Part shown: positions 46,596 to 56,690 of the stretch, piece after piece | Layout: each line of letters opens with the position of its first letter | How positions within the stretch are numbered: position 1 is the stretch's first letter | Assembly (NCBI GenBank): GCA_014526335.1 | Contig: JACTAT010000016.1 | Coordinates: 5,821,346-5,885,345 of the forward strand | Origin: Chrysaora quinquecirrha | Taxonomy: Eukaryota; Cnidaria; Scyphozoa; Semaeostomeae; Pelagiidae | Direction: 5' to 3' | DNA length: 64,000 nucleotides | Translations under genes and position numbers: made by a program | The notes under the pieces: model-generated | Told to the model about the DNA's origin: nothing | What the model saw: the letters and a program-made list of their open reading frames with translations, nothing else | Database searches by the model: none

Positions 46596-46970
46596 CACTC
46601 TTTTTTTTATAAGAATACTATAAATTTTGTCCAGCCTCGATATTCTTAAGAAATGTTCGTTTGGAGCCTGGATATATTCTTAAAGTATTCTTATTTTTTC
46701 AAACCTGATATGGTTTCAGGGGAACATAGTTAAAAGAAAAGTTATCTCATTACGAGGAAATGGTAGAGCGAAAGAAAAATTGAACTATTATGACAATAAG
46801 CATGCTGTTAACAATCATGCAGTTTCGTTCTTACATTGCAAAACAGGCATCTGCTGAAAAATGAGACACAAATATGGGAGCTGAGGCTGAGCAATATTCT
46901 TACAATATTCTTAAAAATTGGATGATTCTGAGCCTGAATATTCTTATATACAATATTCCTATAAAAAGTG
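46596..46970. mobile_element. TA-flanked MITE, CACTC subfamily
   Basis: A 375-bp element with ends CACTCTTTTTTTTATAAGAA and the inverse ..ATTCCTATAAAAAGTG, flanked by TA (46594-46595, 46971-46972). TATTCTTA(A/T) words are repeated near both ends. Confidence 0.78.
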
Positions 46971-47131
46971 TAATCTATAAGTAGGTTTCTTATAAACTAG
47001 CTTGTAGCTTATAAAAGAAAAAAAATATTTATAACTATGCTCCTTATAAATCAACTTATGCGGGTGAACATTAGTACCAGTTTAGCCTTGGGAAGACAAG
47101 ATACCACTCAGCTGCCTTTTAACTTGGCGCC

Positions 47132-47235
47132 TTTTAACTTGCAGCCTTTCGCTAGAGTCCGGGGGGGTTAGCTCCCCATGGCATCCCACAACCTCCCCGG
47201 ACTCTAGCGAAAGTTCAGAAGACTGCAAGTTAAAA
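47132..47235. repeat. palindromic element
   Basis: Left arm TTTTAACTTGCAGCCTTTCG continuing to GAGTCCGGGG; the right arm is the inverse, CCCCGGACTCTAGCGAAAG, then CTGCAAGTTAAAA after a short interruption. The 27-bp run containing ACTATGCTCCTTATAAATCA occurs on both sides of the palindrome region (about 47032-47053 and 47240-47263). Confidence 0.7.
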
Positions 47236-47775
47236 TTTATAACTATGCTCCTTATAAATCAACTTCTTATTAGAAGAAACGTGTACTAAAAGAACAGTGT
47301 TCCAGAGGGTTTGGGGGTTTGGGGGTTCGGACGCCTTTGCTTGTATACAGTCCCGTGCAACTGCAAAACACTTCGGAGAAAACGGTGTTTAATGGGCAGA
47401 TAAATGTGATCAGGAATAATTTTCTCTAATAGCTTCAAAAAACTGAAATTGTACAATTCGAATGTATTTTCTCAAAATATTTGGTGCCCGAAAGTCTCGC
47501 CTTTATCCAGGGTGTTCCAAAAAAGGAATCCGGTGAAGAAACCTTCGTACTAAAGTCAAAATTTAACTCGTCCTTTTATCAACAAGACTTGTTATATACA
47601 GTAAGTATTATGATAAAATGTATTGGCCTTGAAGTTACGGTTCCTTAATAGATACAGTTTGTAACGCGGGATACTTTTTTCTGCAAAACATCCTGTAGTA
47701 TTTGAGTGGGCGGCGCTGGTTTCATACACCTCGAGAAAAGCCAGCACACCTTATTTACAGTTTCAATATAGCTAT

Positions 47776-50700
47776 TTACGCAACACTTTGTTGTTCTCTT
47801 ATAGACTTCAGCAGTTCTTCCAGTCTTGAAGTAGCGTACACGTCACCTTCTAGGGATATCTTGCCAACCATGTAAGCTTCACCAGGTGACAACCTTCCGT
47901 AGAACATACTCTGGAAGTCCGACGCTGTCATGCTGATTGTCACATCCGGATCACACGGAGCCTTGCCGGTTCCGACGTACCCGTTGCCGTTCCGTATATC
48001 TAAGCACCATGAACCCCCATCTGGCCCTGATAGATTAAACTGGAACACCGCATCGACTTTCTTGACGATGTCTTCGTTTAACATGCCTTTGAGCATTGCA
48101 AATAATTCTGCTGGTTTTAGCAGGTCTGCTGTTGTTGCTGTTTTCGACAATGAAGTTGATTGCATTGCAGGAATCGGGCCCATACCCATTGATGAGTTCA
48201 CGCCTATAAAAAAGAGTGAATGGTTAAACATACGCATTGCCCTAAGGCTCTGTCTGGCAGAAGGATCAAACATTGTTGGTCAAACCTTTTATATTTCCTT
48301 TACATGCAGTGCTTGCCATAAACATTTTTTCCTTGTATCAGGCAAAAATGTTTGACCAGAAGTGATTTGTGATGTGATCAGTTGTATCCATCCCAATCTT
48401 GAAGATTCTTTTATTACGACTCCATCCACTATCGTTCGACAATGATCTTATGCTATTATATATAGATTGCAATGACTGCGATCTTGAGATATTTTGTTAA
48501 TTTTGCGATCATTACCGTCGCATGGAACCTGGGCTTCTGGAGCAGCCCATGATTTTACCATATTATCTCAACAGTATTGAGATAACATGGTAATATGAAT
48601 AAGAACAACAGATGGGACAAGAAAACAACCGAATGGTACCCGAAAGGGTATAGAGGGGCGAGATCGAAGAAAATGCTGGAAAGACTTGGATGAGGCTAGC
48701 GTGTGACCGGATTGAGTGGAAGAGGTTGTGGAGGCCATCTGCCAGCAGTGGCATGACAGGCTGATGATGATGATGATGATTTTTTCTTCTTTGATCGTTG
48801 AAAATGTAAGTGCCCTCTTCAAACCATTTTCAAGCCTAGTTCACAATAACACATAAGATCTTTTGCGTCGTCAGAGTTGTAAAGGAAGACCCAAAAGACT
48901 CGCAACCGATTGTGAAGACAACTCGTAACGAAACTTGAGAGTTGCATGGGACTCTTGTTTTTCTGTAGCTTTGTGATGATCCAAGAACCACTAGTGCAGG
49001 GTGCTATTAAAACCAACAAAACAAACAGAGAGACATAGTTTGAACTTACCTTTAAAAGCAGAGATTACAGATTCCAATGGATCCACAAAATGAGAATCAT
49101 CACCTTTCCTTCCTCTCAGGATGGTGGACTTCGTTCTGAAAAATAATTACGGTATTATTTCATTAAAGGACATGGACAGATGCAACAAATAACGATTTGG
49201 GTAGAAAGAAGTGCAATTATTAAGGCCTGGATCCCAGTTTAGCTACCCTGAAAACTTTTGTAACGCATGACAAAATTTGTAGCAGGAGACATTCAAATGT
49301 TTCTGGGAGACAACAGAAACATTTCTTGTCTCTGCAACACGCAAATGACTCGGGGACATGTTTCTCGCTTGTCTGTTGCATGTTTAGCCGCCCTGGAAAA
49401 CAAGCCAAATACAGTATGGCTGGCTGCAACAAGTCTCCTAGTTTAGCAATAACTTCAGAATAAGGTTACACGTTTTTTTTAATAAGAAACCTAGTTCTAA
49501 AAGTTGCTTAATTTTTGGCCCAATTTTAGTTCTAAAAGTTTCTTAACAGTTTCTTAATTTAATGCAAATAAATTGCAGTAAAAACGATAAAAAACGTGAA
49601 TATAGCAAGCAAATTATTAATATTATTGTATTACAAAGAATTAAGCAAGCTGGTGCGAGAAATCGCACGGAAATGCTTGAGAATTGATTATTACGTCCAC
49701 AAATGTGAAATCAGTATGTTGGAAAATTGACACAAAAATTTCTAATATTTCTTAACTCCTTCCTCCTAGTTCTAAAAGTTTCTTAACTTTTGGGTTGTTT
49801 AGTTCTAGGTTTCTTATAAACCGGTTTCTTATAAAAAAACGTGTACTGCAAGGAATATTTTTTTGATGACTTAGCTTCAACATGAAGTTAGATGAGAAAT
49901 GCCATGCTTTTCGGGCCATGAATGCTATAAACAGGGTGGGGTAGGAGACGATTGAGTGAGAAAAGTTTCTTTTTGAACATGCCCAAAGTTGGCAATTGTC
50001 TTATCTTCAAATCAAGTTTATTCCATTCCAAAGACAATTTAGCCATACTCTTGTAATAACGCTTGTCGTTCTTGCATGTATTTGCCTGATTTTTCTGGTC
50101 TATGAGGAAGATAATTTGATAATGGAAGGGGAATTAGCTGCCTAATCCGTTGTAAGGTTTTTAGGTAGCAATCTTGTACATAGAACCAGATGCCTGATCA
50201 AGCATGCGAGATTGAGCTTGTTGTACGGTTTCTCCTCAGATGTACCTTTCAATGCATCAGGTACAGCTAATGCAGCACAGAATTGAATGGATTCAAGTTT
50301 TTTCATCAGATGACTCGATTTCACTATATCAGCGCTAAGTGGTCGGTATACACCATTCAAAAGAGGCCTCTTACAGCAAAGAGCATATAGAAATGAAATA
50401 ACAAATCATCAACTTTGATAAATGATAAATAACTCACAATTCAAATCTTGCAGTTTCAAGGCCCCATGCTCTCACTGTTCTATTTAGGTTGTTCTGAAAG
50501 AAAAATCGAACTTTCAAGTACATAGATTTCATACATGCGGCCAGATCGAAACACAGAACTCTCGATAATCTCTGAACACAAAAATAGCGGAACTGAAAAC
50601 TCTTGTTCCGAGCTTTCCACGAGTTCCGAGATATCCGCGTTTCAAGATTGAAATGAAAGTTTATTAGGCAACGAGCTGTAGATTTGGAAGCATTTTTCGA

Positions 50701-53700
50701 AAAATGTTGTAAGAGGAGGATTGTCGGATTCCAACTCCAAAACTCTAAGATGCTTATCTGTTTGCGATGCAAAAATAAACAAGTGAGATGCAAGGCATTA
50801 TCACTATCTATAATTGTAAATGCCATTTCTAACTGCCAATGAGAATAAGTTTCGAAATTTCTGAGATTTCAAAGAGCTACGTGTTTTCGAGTTGTTACAC
50901 CCCATACTCGAAACGCAGATCTGGGAAACTGGCCCATACATGCTCTGAAGAAGATTCTAAGGTTGAAGGAAATATATCTGGTAATATGGTAACTTTTTAC
51001 CTGTAAAACAGCATTGAGATAATTTTTCTCATTCTCAATTTCTGTTAATTTCTTTCCAGCTAATCCGCTGTTAAGAACTGTAACAGCAGTCACTCTTAAT
51101 GTATGATTCAAATCTTGAAGCTCATTAAATGATGCCATTGGGTCTGTTACTCTGTATTGTACATCTGCTCCAATTTTTAGCAAGCCACCATCAATAGTAA
51201 AAACCTTGAAAAAGAAAATTCAATTTATGTAAGGATAATGGTCACTCAATATTTGAAATTGTGCTAGCTAATATTCCAGACAGATTTTAAAGGGAATTGA
51301 CAAAGCTACACGCTTTTTTATCAGGAACCTACCTCAAGGCCTAGTTCTAAAAGTTCCTTATTTTTGGCCTCTTTTGAGGGAATTATAGTTCTAAAAGTTC
51401 CTTAATAGTTCCTTAATTTTAACTGCACATACAGTGGTCTTAACAATAAACGAGAGACATTTGCATGTGAGCAAAGCTCGAGACTACTCAAATAAACATT
51501 GGATGCATGCCTAACGTACAATTTATGTGATTTTCGACTGCAAATAAATGGAACCGGCTTTCTAATTCTTGATTATTTGCAGTGATAAAAGTATTCAACA
51601 TTCAAAAGTTCCTTAACGATTTTGTCTTTAGTAGTATAAGTTCTTTACATTTTTTGGCCTTCTACATGTAGGTTCCTTATAAAGTGGTTCTTTATAAAAA
51701 AAAAGCGTGCAAGTCCCTATTGGGTACACAACTGTAACGGAATGATCACATAATTGTTTTGATTGCTGTTCACACTTGAATGAAATCGTTCCATTGAATT
51801 TTTGCCCATGAAAATAAACAATGGGTATAGCAGAATGCTATACAAGTGGAGTGTAACAGATATGATCAGTTTATTGATATACAAGCCCTTTTTGTAAGCG
51901 TACCAATCATTACTCGTGACGATTCGTGTTATGGTGCTCACATATGTACGTGTTATGGCTTTGACTTTTTAAATGTACCCTGTTCCAGATTGTGTTTTGT
52001 ACCATACCGGGTCAATTTTTAGCCTGTTGTACTGTGTACCGGGTGCTTTTTACCGTTGTACCAGGAAGCTGTCACCCCCCCCCCCCCCACTTGAAAACAC
52101 CTGACAAGTACGACATCTCAAGGGATTAACTCTTAGCAATATCACACAAGCTTTACCAAAAAAACTGCATCATTTGGGTTTTCTGCACCAGTTCTTCTAT
52201 TCACATGGAAACGAAACGGAATGAATGCATACTGTTCCATCTTTTGGATAACTTAAAAAAGCGTTCCTATTTGTGGAATGGAACGATATAATCTGAATGG
52301 TTCCTGTGTAAATGCAACCCCTGAGCGTACCGCTTTTTGGAATGAAGGGATTAGGAACAGTACACAATACACAATTGTTCCCCAGTGAAAGAGGTCTAAG
52401 GCAGTTTTTTTTTAAATAGCTTATTCAGATACTTGTCAAATTAAATATAAACAGGGTCCCAGTCTGCACTGATTAAGTACTCATTGTCAAAGTAGTCTGT
52501 AGCTGCCTCTTTGAGGTTGAAGATAGAGATGTTTCCCTTGCAACTAGAAGCAAGCGTGGGAATGAAGAATAAGCTGCAGCTAATGAGGGCAATTGTGATG
52601 GCTACCCTTCTGTATGCATGTGAAAGTTGGACTGTAAGCAAAAGTGATGAACACAGGCTGCGAGCATTTCAAATGAAAATGTACAGAAGCCTACTGGGGG
52701 TGACATGGAAGGACAGGAAAACAAACATCTGGATAATAGCGAAGATCACAGAAGTTTGCAGGTATGAGCCAGTAAGCATTGTGCAAATCGTGAAACAAAG
52801 GAAGTTCAAATACTTTGGCCACTGTATTCGAGCTGGAAGATCAAAAAGAGTGATAGTTGAAGGAAGAACAGATAGAAAGCAAGAAGTTGGAAGAGCACAA
52901 GAAAAATTGGATGAGCAATCTGAAGGACTGGAGGGACAGAGTGGGGCAGTTATTAACAACATGGCAAAGGATTGGAATGGGTGGAGGATGGCTGTCTACA
53001 ATTGGGTGCACCCACGGCCAACTGGCTAAGAAGAAGAAGAAGAAGCAAGCTAGCGAATCATGTTACGATTACGATAAGCACTACTGTGGTGGGCTATAAT
53101 GCTTGATGAGGTAACAATGTGCAAAATATACCACCAAAATCTGCAAATTATACCACCAAAGTAGTGCATATCCACCACAGTAGTAAGAATAGACTTGCTA
53201 GCCTAGAGCAAGCATAGCAAGCAAGCTTATTTCGTTATGCAGGTTCTGGTTCTTGGCAGTATTGCTGCTGATGTGGACCTGTAGCTTGTGACCCAAGAAT
53301 GATATTGTCTAGTAACTCATTTCAAGACCTGGGAGGGACCACACCATGCCCACCAGCCTTTGGTCAAAAACTGTTTGCATATCAAAGAAGCATTTTCTTT
53401 TGCTTTTATTGCAATGATTGGTTTGAAAATAAACAAGAGAGATAAGAAGTTCCAATTTTGAGACAATTAAAGTTTTAAGGTATTAAACATGGATACCTCT
53501 TGTGGTGGAACATTAAAAGCTCTCATTCTCATATCAACTTTTTTCCACCTGTCAATGCAAGGAATGACGTAAATCAATCCTGAAACAAAATAAAACAATT
53601 ATTAAGTAATTTCAAAATATAATCTCTTTCCAGAGAACACCAGGGCCTAGTACAGGGGTACCAAAAACCGCTGATGTAAATTCACACAGGAACGTAAGAC

Positions 53701-55314
53701 GCAGGATGTATCTTACTCTGAAGCTGCAAACCATAGAAAAAGGATTGCCAAATCTGTAAACTGGATGCAAATTAGGGATCAAGGGCTGGAAACCTATAAT
53801 AGGACCCTTCTTGGGTTTGGACACTGAGGGAGTAACCTTGGCTGAAAGACATGGTCAAAATAAAATTTGGAAGGCCAACTTTTTCTTTTGTATTTGATGA
53901 AGATGCTCAATATGAGAGATTGGTACATATGTTACTGGTGTAGGGCTTGTGGTCAAGTGGCTCTGCTGGTAGAGCATTTATGTGCTCAAAGCTAAAGGTC
54001 ATAAGTTTGAACCCTGTTCTGATCATACTTTAGTGCATCAATATTTAATCAAAAATGTACTTCTTATACTCTTAATCATTCAGTTTGAAAAATTGTTCTT
54101 TTCATCTTTTAACACTTTCATACCTGGCCCTTTGGCTTTTTGAAGTCTTCCCAGCCTATAAATGAGGGCTCTTTCGTACTGTGGGATAACCTGCAAAAAA
54201 GATAGGCATATATATAACATGATATGACTGCTTGAGACAACGGGGACAGAAAAAGCTCTTTCCATTCCTCTCAACTCAGCAGTGACTCACTGCAGGCAAG
54301 TTTTTTCGAGGGGGATGAGAAAAGTTTTGGTACCGAAAATGGCAATGGGTAGAAAAATCTATTTTTAGGATAGGTATAGGCAGTGTCATACACTAGGCTA
54401 GTGTATGCCATTCATGACAAATATATACTAGTATATGTATGGGCATCTGAAGATGGCTCAACAAAGCAAAAATGCAAATTAAAGTCAAATGGGTGGGAGG
54501 AGAGCTTTGAGCTGCATGACTTTGAGAGTTGCTAGGTTGAGGTCTATAGCTCAGTGGAAATGCTGTTGGCTCTCAGATAATCAGTCCACATACATCCAAA
54601 ATTTCTTTGCCATGCAACACCCCCAGACCTTGTCAAAACGGTTTGCCAGTGTGGAAACTTTGCTGTGTGCACCAAATAACTTGCACACAATTTTTGTGAA
54701 AATAGTAGACAGCAATGGACCTATTGTTTTGAGAACAATAGCTTTTGGTGCACTGTGCAAACTTTACAATCTTGGCTGGGTCTTTCATTGCTAAAATGCT
54801 GAAAAGGCATTTTGCCCTTTGTTACTTAAAGTAGACGCACAAACCTTAAAACTGCACCACCAGGTGACTGGCAGACTTATTGCCCATAAGATATGCATTG
54901 TTGCAAGAATAATCAATTCAATGAAACTGTACCGGGCTTTTCCAAGAGCATCTGGAGAGAGAAATAAGAAATTAGAAGGCGGTCTTGATATTCAGATTTT
55001 TATGACTTGAATTAGTTGGGTTATTTAAAGCTAGACAGAGCTGAATCAAAAATAGATTTGAGTTTATTTTATTTGGAAACTGTTTTCCTTTAGCTCCTAC
55101 TCCTATAAGTCTCGAGATAGAAGGATTAGTCTAGAAGTTGAAACTGCTTTCTTTTTCCAAAAGCAAATCAAGACAGGGACGCCCTTACAGCTTTGCGGGT
55201 TTGATCATGCTCAAAAATACAGAATCCATTCATTCTGGCCTTACCTTTACGCTCATTATCATCCATATAAATGCTCACTTGTCCATACTCCGGCAGAGTT
55301 GAATATTTCGACAT
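47776..55314 (-). CDS. STOML1: STOML1, stomatin-like protein 1 (SPFH plus SCP2 domains)
   Basis: Eight minus-strand exons: 55314-55245 (ATG), 54951-54845, 54190-54124, 53579-53497, 51204-51001, 50493-50438, 49135-49050 and 48203-47776 (stop). All junctions are in frame, giving 366 residues. The N-terminus has YSTL (residues 4-7) and YGQV (10-13), both YXXphi sorting motifs like the late-endosome signal of the human protein. Exon 2 encodes the intramembrane hairpin, LIILATMHILWAISLPVTWW, with the conserved proline. Then come the SPFH/prohibitin core IPQYERALIYRLGRLQ, VDMRMRAFNVPPQE, LLKIGADVQYRVTDP and VRAWGLETARFEL. The last exon is a sterol carrier protein 2 domain, from about residue 250, containing DAVFQFNLSGPDGGSW, LDIRNGNGYVG, PDVTISMTASDFQSM and GKISLEGDVYAT. 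This two-domain order is unique to STOML1, linked to cholesterol handling at late endosomes. It is head to head with RPA3. Introns carry MITEs and LINE remnants. Confidence 0.96.
48585..48785 (+). mobile_element. 5'-truncated LINE tail
   Basis: On the plus strand it encodes, with frame breaks, the end of a non-LTR reverse transcriptase protein: RRGWDKKTTEWYPKG-like start, GARSKKMLERL, then in another frame RLACDRIEWKRLWRPSASS and stop. A GATGAT microsatellite tail follows. It sits in intron 7 of STOML1, antisense to it. Confidence 0.65.
49220..49453. mobile_element. MITE, GGCTAAACTAGGAGACAT family, copy 3
   Basis: Left end TTAAGGCCTGGATCCCAGTT and right end CAAGTCTCCTAGTTTAGC, with the internal GTTTCTGGGAGACAACAG block shared by 21245-21503 and 63151-63388. 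It lies in intron 6 of STOML1, 85 bp from exon 7. Confidence 0.7.
49469..49843. mobile_element. TA-flanked MITE, CACGTTT subfamily
   Basis: A 375-bp element with ends CACGTTTTTTTTAATAAGAA and the inverse ..TTTCTTATAAAAAAACGTG, flanked by TA (49467-49468, 49844-49845). Words CTAGTTCTAAAAGTTGCTTA and GTTTCTTAAC recur. A stray right end of the same kind is at about 60947-60985 and a left end at about 3695. It lies 15 bp from the preceding MITE. Confidence 0.8.
51309..51709. mobile_element. TA-type MITE, CACGC subfamily, copy 3 (inverted)
   Basis: A 401-bp element with ends CACGCTTTTTTATCAGGAAC and ..TTTATAAAAAAAAAGCGTG. It is collinear, in opposite orientation, with 10423-10826 (shares AATGGAACCGGCTTTCTAAT). 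TA precedes it, and the following TA has decayed to CA. It lies in intron 4 of STOML1, 105 bp upstream of exon 5. Confidence 0.8.
52440..53045 (+). mobile_element. 5'-truncated non-LTR retrotransposon (LINE), reverse transcriptase C-terminus
   Basis: An open plus-strand frame (52511-53029) encodes the region after the reverse transcriptase palm: ATLLYACESWTVSKSDEHRL, AFQMKMYRSLLGVTWKDRKT, then QRKFKYFGHCIRAG, the thumb/C-terminal signature of CR1/RTE-like LINEs. It ends with VHPRPTG, stop and an AAG triplet tail (53025-53045). The catalytic core is absent, so it is a dead 3' fragment. It lies in intron 4 of STOML1, antisense. Confidence 0.85.
53066..53188. repeat. GTGGTGG / CCACCAC inverted-repeat element
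   Basis: Begins GATAAGCACTACTGTGGTGG and ends CCACCACAGTAGTAAG, inverted. Internal ATACCACCAAA words recur. It is related to the repeats at about 12160-12310. It lies directly after the LINE tail. Confidence 0.55.
53944..54030 (+). mobile_element. tRNA-like sequence, probable SINE head or tRNA pseudogene
   Basis: Contains GTGGTCAAGTGGCTCTGCTG, GGTAGAGCATTTATGTGCTC and a B-box-like AAGTTTGAACCCTGTT, in the order of a tRNA D-arm, anticodon region and T-arm. Without a clean cloverleaf and 3' acceptor it is not a functional tRNA. It lies in intron 3 of STOML1. Confidence 0.45.
54394..54560. repeat. interspersed repeat, second copy of 17514-17648
   Basis: Shares ATGCCATTCATGACAAATAT and GGGAGGAGAGC..TGAGCTGCATGACTTTG-like blocks with 17514-17648. 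It continues into TGAGGTCTATAGCTCAGTGG, which looks like a pol III A box, so the family may be SINE-like. Confidence 0.5.
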
Positions 55315-55764
55315 TTTTAAAACGATTATACGTCCAGCAACGCACAACTTTGCCCGACACTCCTCTCTCTTTGTTGTTTGCTTGTTTGCCAGTGAAACAA
55401 AAAGCATAGGCAACAACAACCCGCAGCTGGAGTGTTAATTTTTAAGGACATTTCCTTAGATTAAGGAAATCTTGGGACTACAAAGGAACGTTTTAGGAAA
55501 CCAGCCCTTTTGAAGAAATGCTGATTGGCTGAGATAGACAATAGAACAAAATAAGACAAACAATTTGAGGAAATTAAAGAAAATTCAAGAATATTTAGAC
55601 CCCTTTCAAGGAACTCATTTTGGAGCATGCTCTTTGCTACTCTCGCATGCATGGAAGAACCTGTTTGCTGTTGCTGCTCGCCTGTTGTGTCGTTTGCTGG
55701 CGGGAAAGACAGACGAGAGAAACTGTGAAAAATAAACTATATTTCTTTTGGAGAAGAGACAGTC
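55315..55764. promoter_or_regulatory. probable bidirectional promoter, STOML1 / RPA3
   Basis: 450 bp between divergent start codons. No TATA box or repeat is seen. The RPA3 5' UTR must lie within the right part of this interval. Inferred from geometry. Confidence 0.45.
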
Positions 55765-56115
55765 ATGGAAAGAAGACCGTTTATTAATGCTTCAATGTTG
55801 GAGAATCATATTGGCAGAGTTGTTTCTGTCATTGGGAAAGTTACTGGAGTAAATTCAAGTGGAAACCAAATAAGAATTCAGATGGATAATGGCGGGGAAG
55901 TTACAGTGGCACTGCAAAACGAATTGACTGAGACACTTGAAGGGATTGTTGCAATAACCGCAGAAGTTGAAAATGCAAATTCTCTGACCGCCCATCAAAT
56001 ATTCAGCTTTGGTTCTGCAGAAGTAGATTTTAATTTGTACGATGAAGCGGTGAAGCTGTCATCAAGATACCCCGAACTTTTCTCAAACAAAGAGCAAAAT
56101 GGAATGGCCTACTAA
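55765..56115 (+). CDS. RPA3: RPA3, replication protein A 14-kDa subunit (intronless)
   Basis: One uninterrupted frame of 116 residues from ATG (MERRPFINASML) to TAG-free stop TAA at 56113-56115, within a few residues of human RPA3 (121). It has the single OB fold of the family: INASMLENHIGRVVSVIGKV (strand 1 and 2), GGEVTVALQNELTETLEGIV, then VENANSLTAHQIFSFGSAEV and the C-terminal helix FNLYDEAVKLSSRYPELF, which packs in the RPA trimer three-helix bundle. The protein forms the RPA trimer core, binds single-stranded DNA during replication and repair, and is nuclear. No intron is needed; the gene may be naturally compact or a retrocopy. No poly-A tract follows and a promoter-like divergent context exists, so I favour a normal gene. 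RPL19 starts 575 bp downstream in the same direction. Confidence 0.94.
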   Translation: MERRPFINASMLENHIGRVVSVIGKVTGVNSSGNQIRIQMDNGGEVTVALQNELTETLEGIVAITAEVENANSLTAHQIFSFGSAEVDFNLYDEAVKLSSRYPELFSNKEQNGMAY

Positions 56116-56670
56116 TAGGACCTGCGTCAAATTTGCTGCCAGCTAACAGCATACGAATTTGAAATGACTATTTTTTGTTGACTGTTTTGTTAAAAACTTA
56201 AATAATATTTTGAAAGGCCAAAAAAAGGAAACTCCTGGCCTTGTATACATTGCAAGCTGTTGTATTTTATGAACAAGAGAACTCGAACGTGGAGAAAACG
56301 CGGGAAATCTGCACGTGCATTAAGTTTCATATTTGTAGTATGCACCATAGTCTAAATGTATTTTGCTCTAAGCGTAAAAAAAATCAGCTTCTATTAGATA
56401 AAGACCAAATCGTTGACACTAGATTGCTAGAAAATAACTACATTTAAGCTGCAATGAATCTTTTGATGCAAAAACAAGTTGTTTTATATTTAGGGTTTCT
56501 TGCATGGGATTCTTTATATGGTCTTCATGCATGTTAACTGATTCCATCGCGCAGTTCAGAGGACTGGCACTAGTTCTTGTTACGCCATGAATCTGCAAGT
56601 GAAATTCTCGACTCTGATTGGTCAATTCCAGTCCATTTTCTTGAGACCACGGCGAACATTCGTTCACAGT

Positions 56671-56690
56671 CTTTTCCTAATTCGGCAGCC
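56671..56690 (+). promoter_or_regulatory. RPL19 5' TOP-like leader
   Basis: CTTTTCCTAATTCGGCAGCC precedes the ATG. A C followed by a pyrimidine run directly before a ribosomal protein start codon fits a 5' terminal oligopyrimidine leader, which confers TOR-dependent translation in animals. The start site itself is inferred. Confidence 0.5.

Larger units (their letters stand above)
43365..47775. other. intergenic region between coiled-coil gene and STOML1, transposon-rich
   Basis: 43365-44920 is AT-rich and holds no gene or repeat that I can name, although a 5' exon of the coiled-coil gene may be here. About 44930-45450 is a diverged repeat with 'tttacacga' ends and GATCC-type words, into or against which MITE 45451-45806 is placed. 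45810-46590 has no recognised feature. Then MITE 46596-46970 and a palindromic element (47132-47235), and 47240-47775 without a recognisable feature. Confidence 0.5.

Noticed and set aside
53944..54030. Functional tRNA gene
   Set aside because: B-box-like and D-arm-like words are present, but I could not form a full acceptor stem and anticodon arm.
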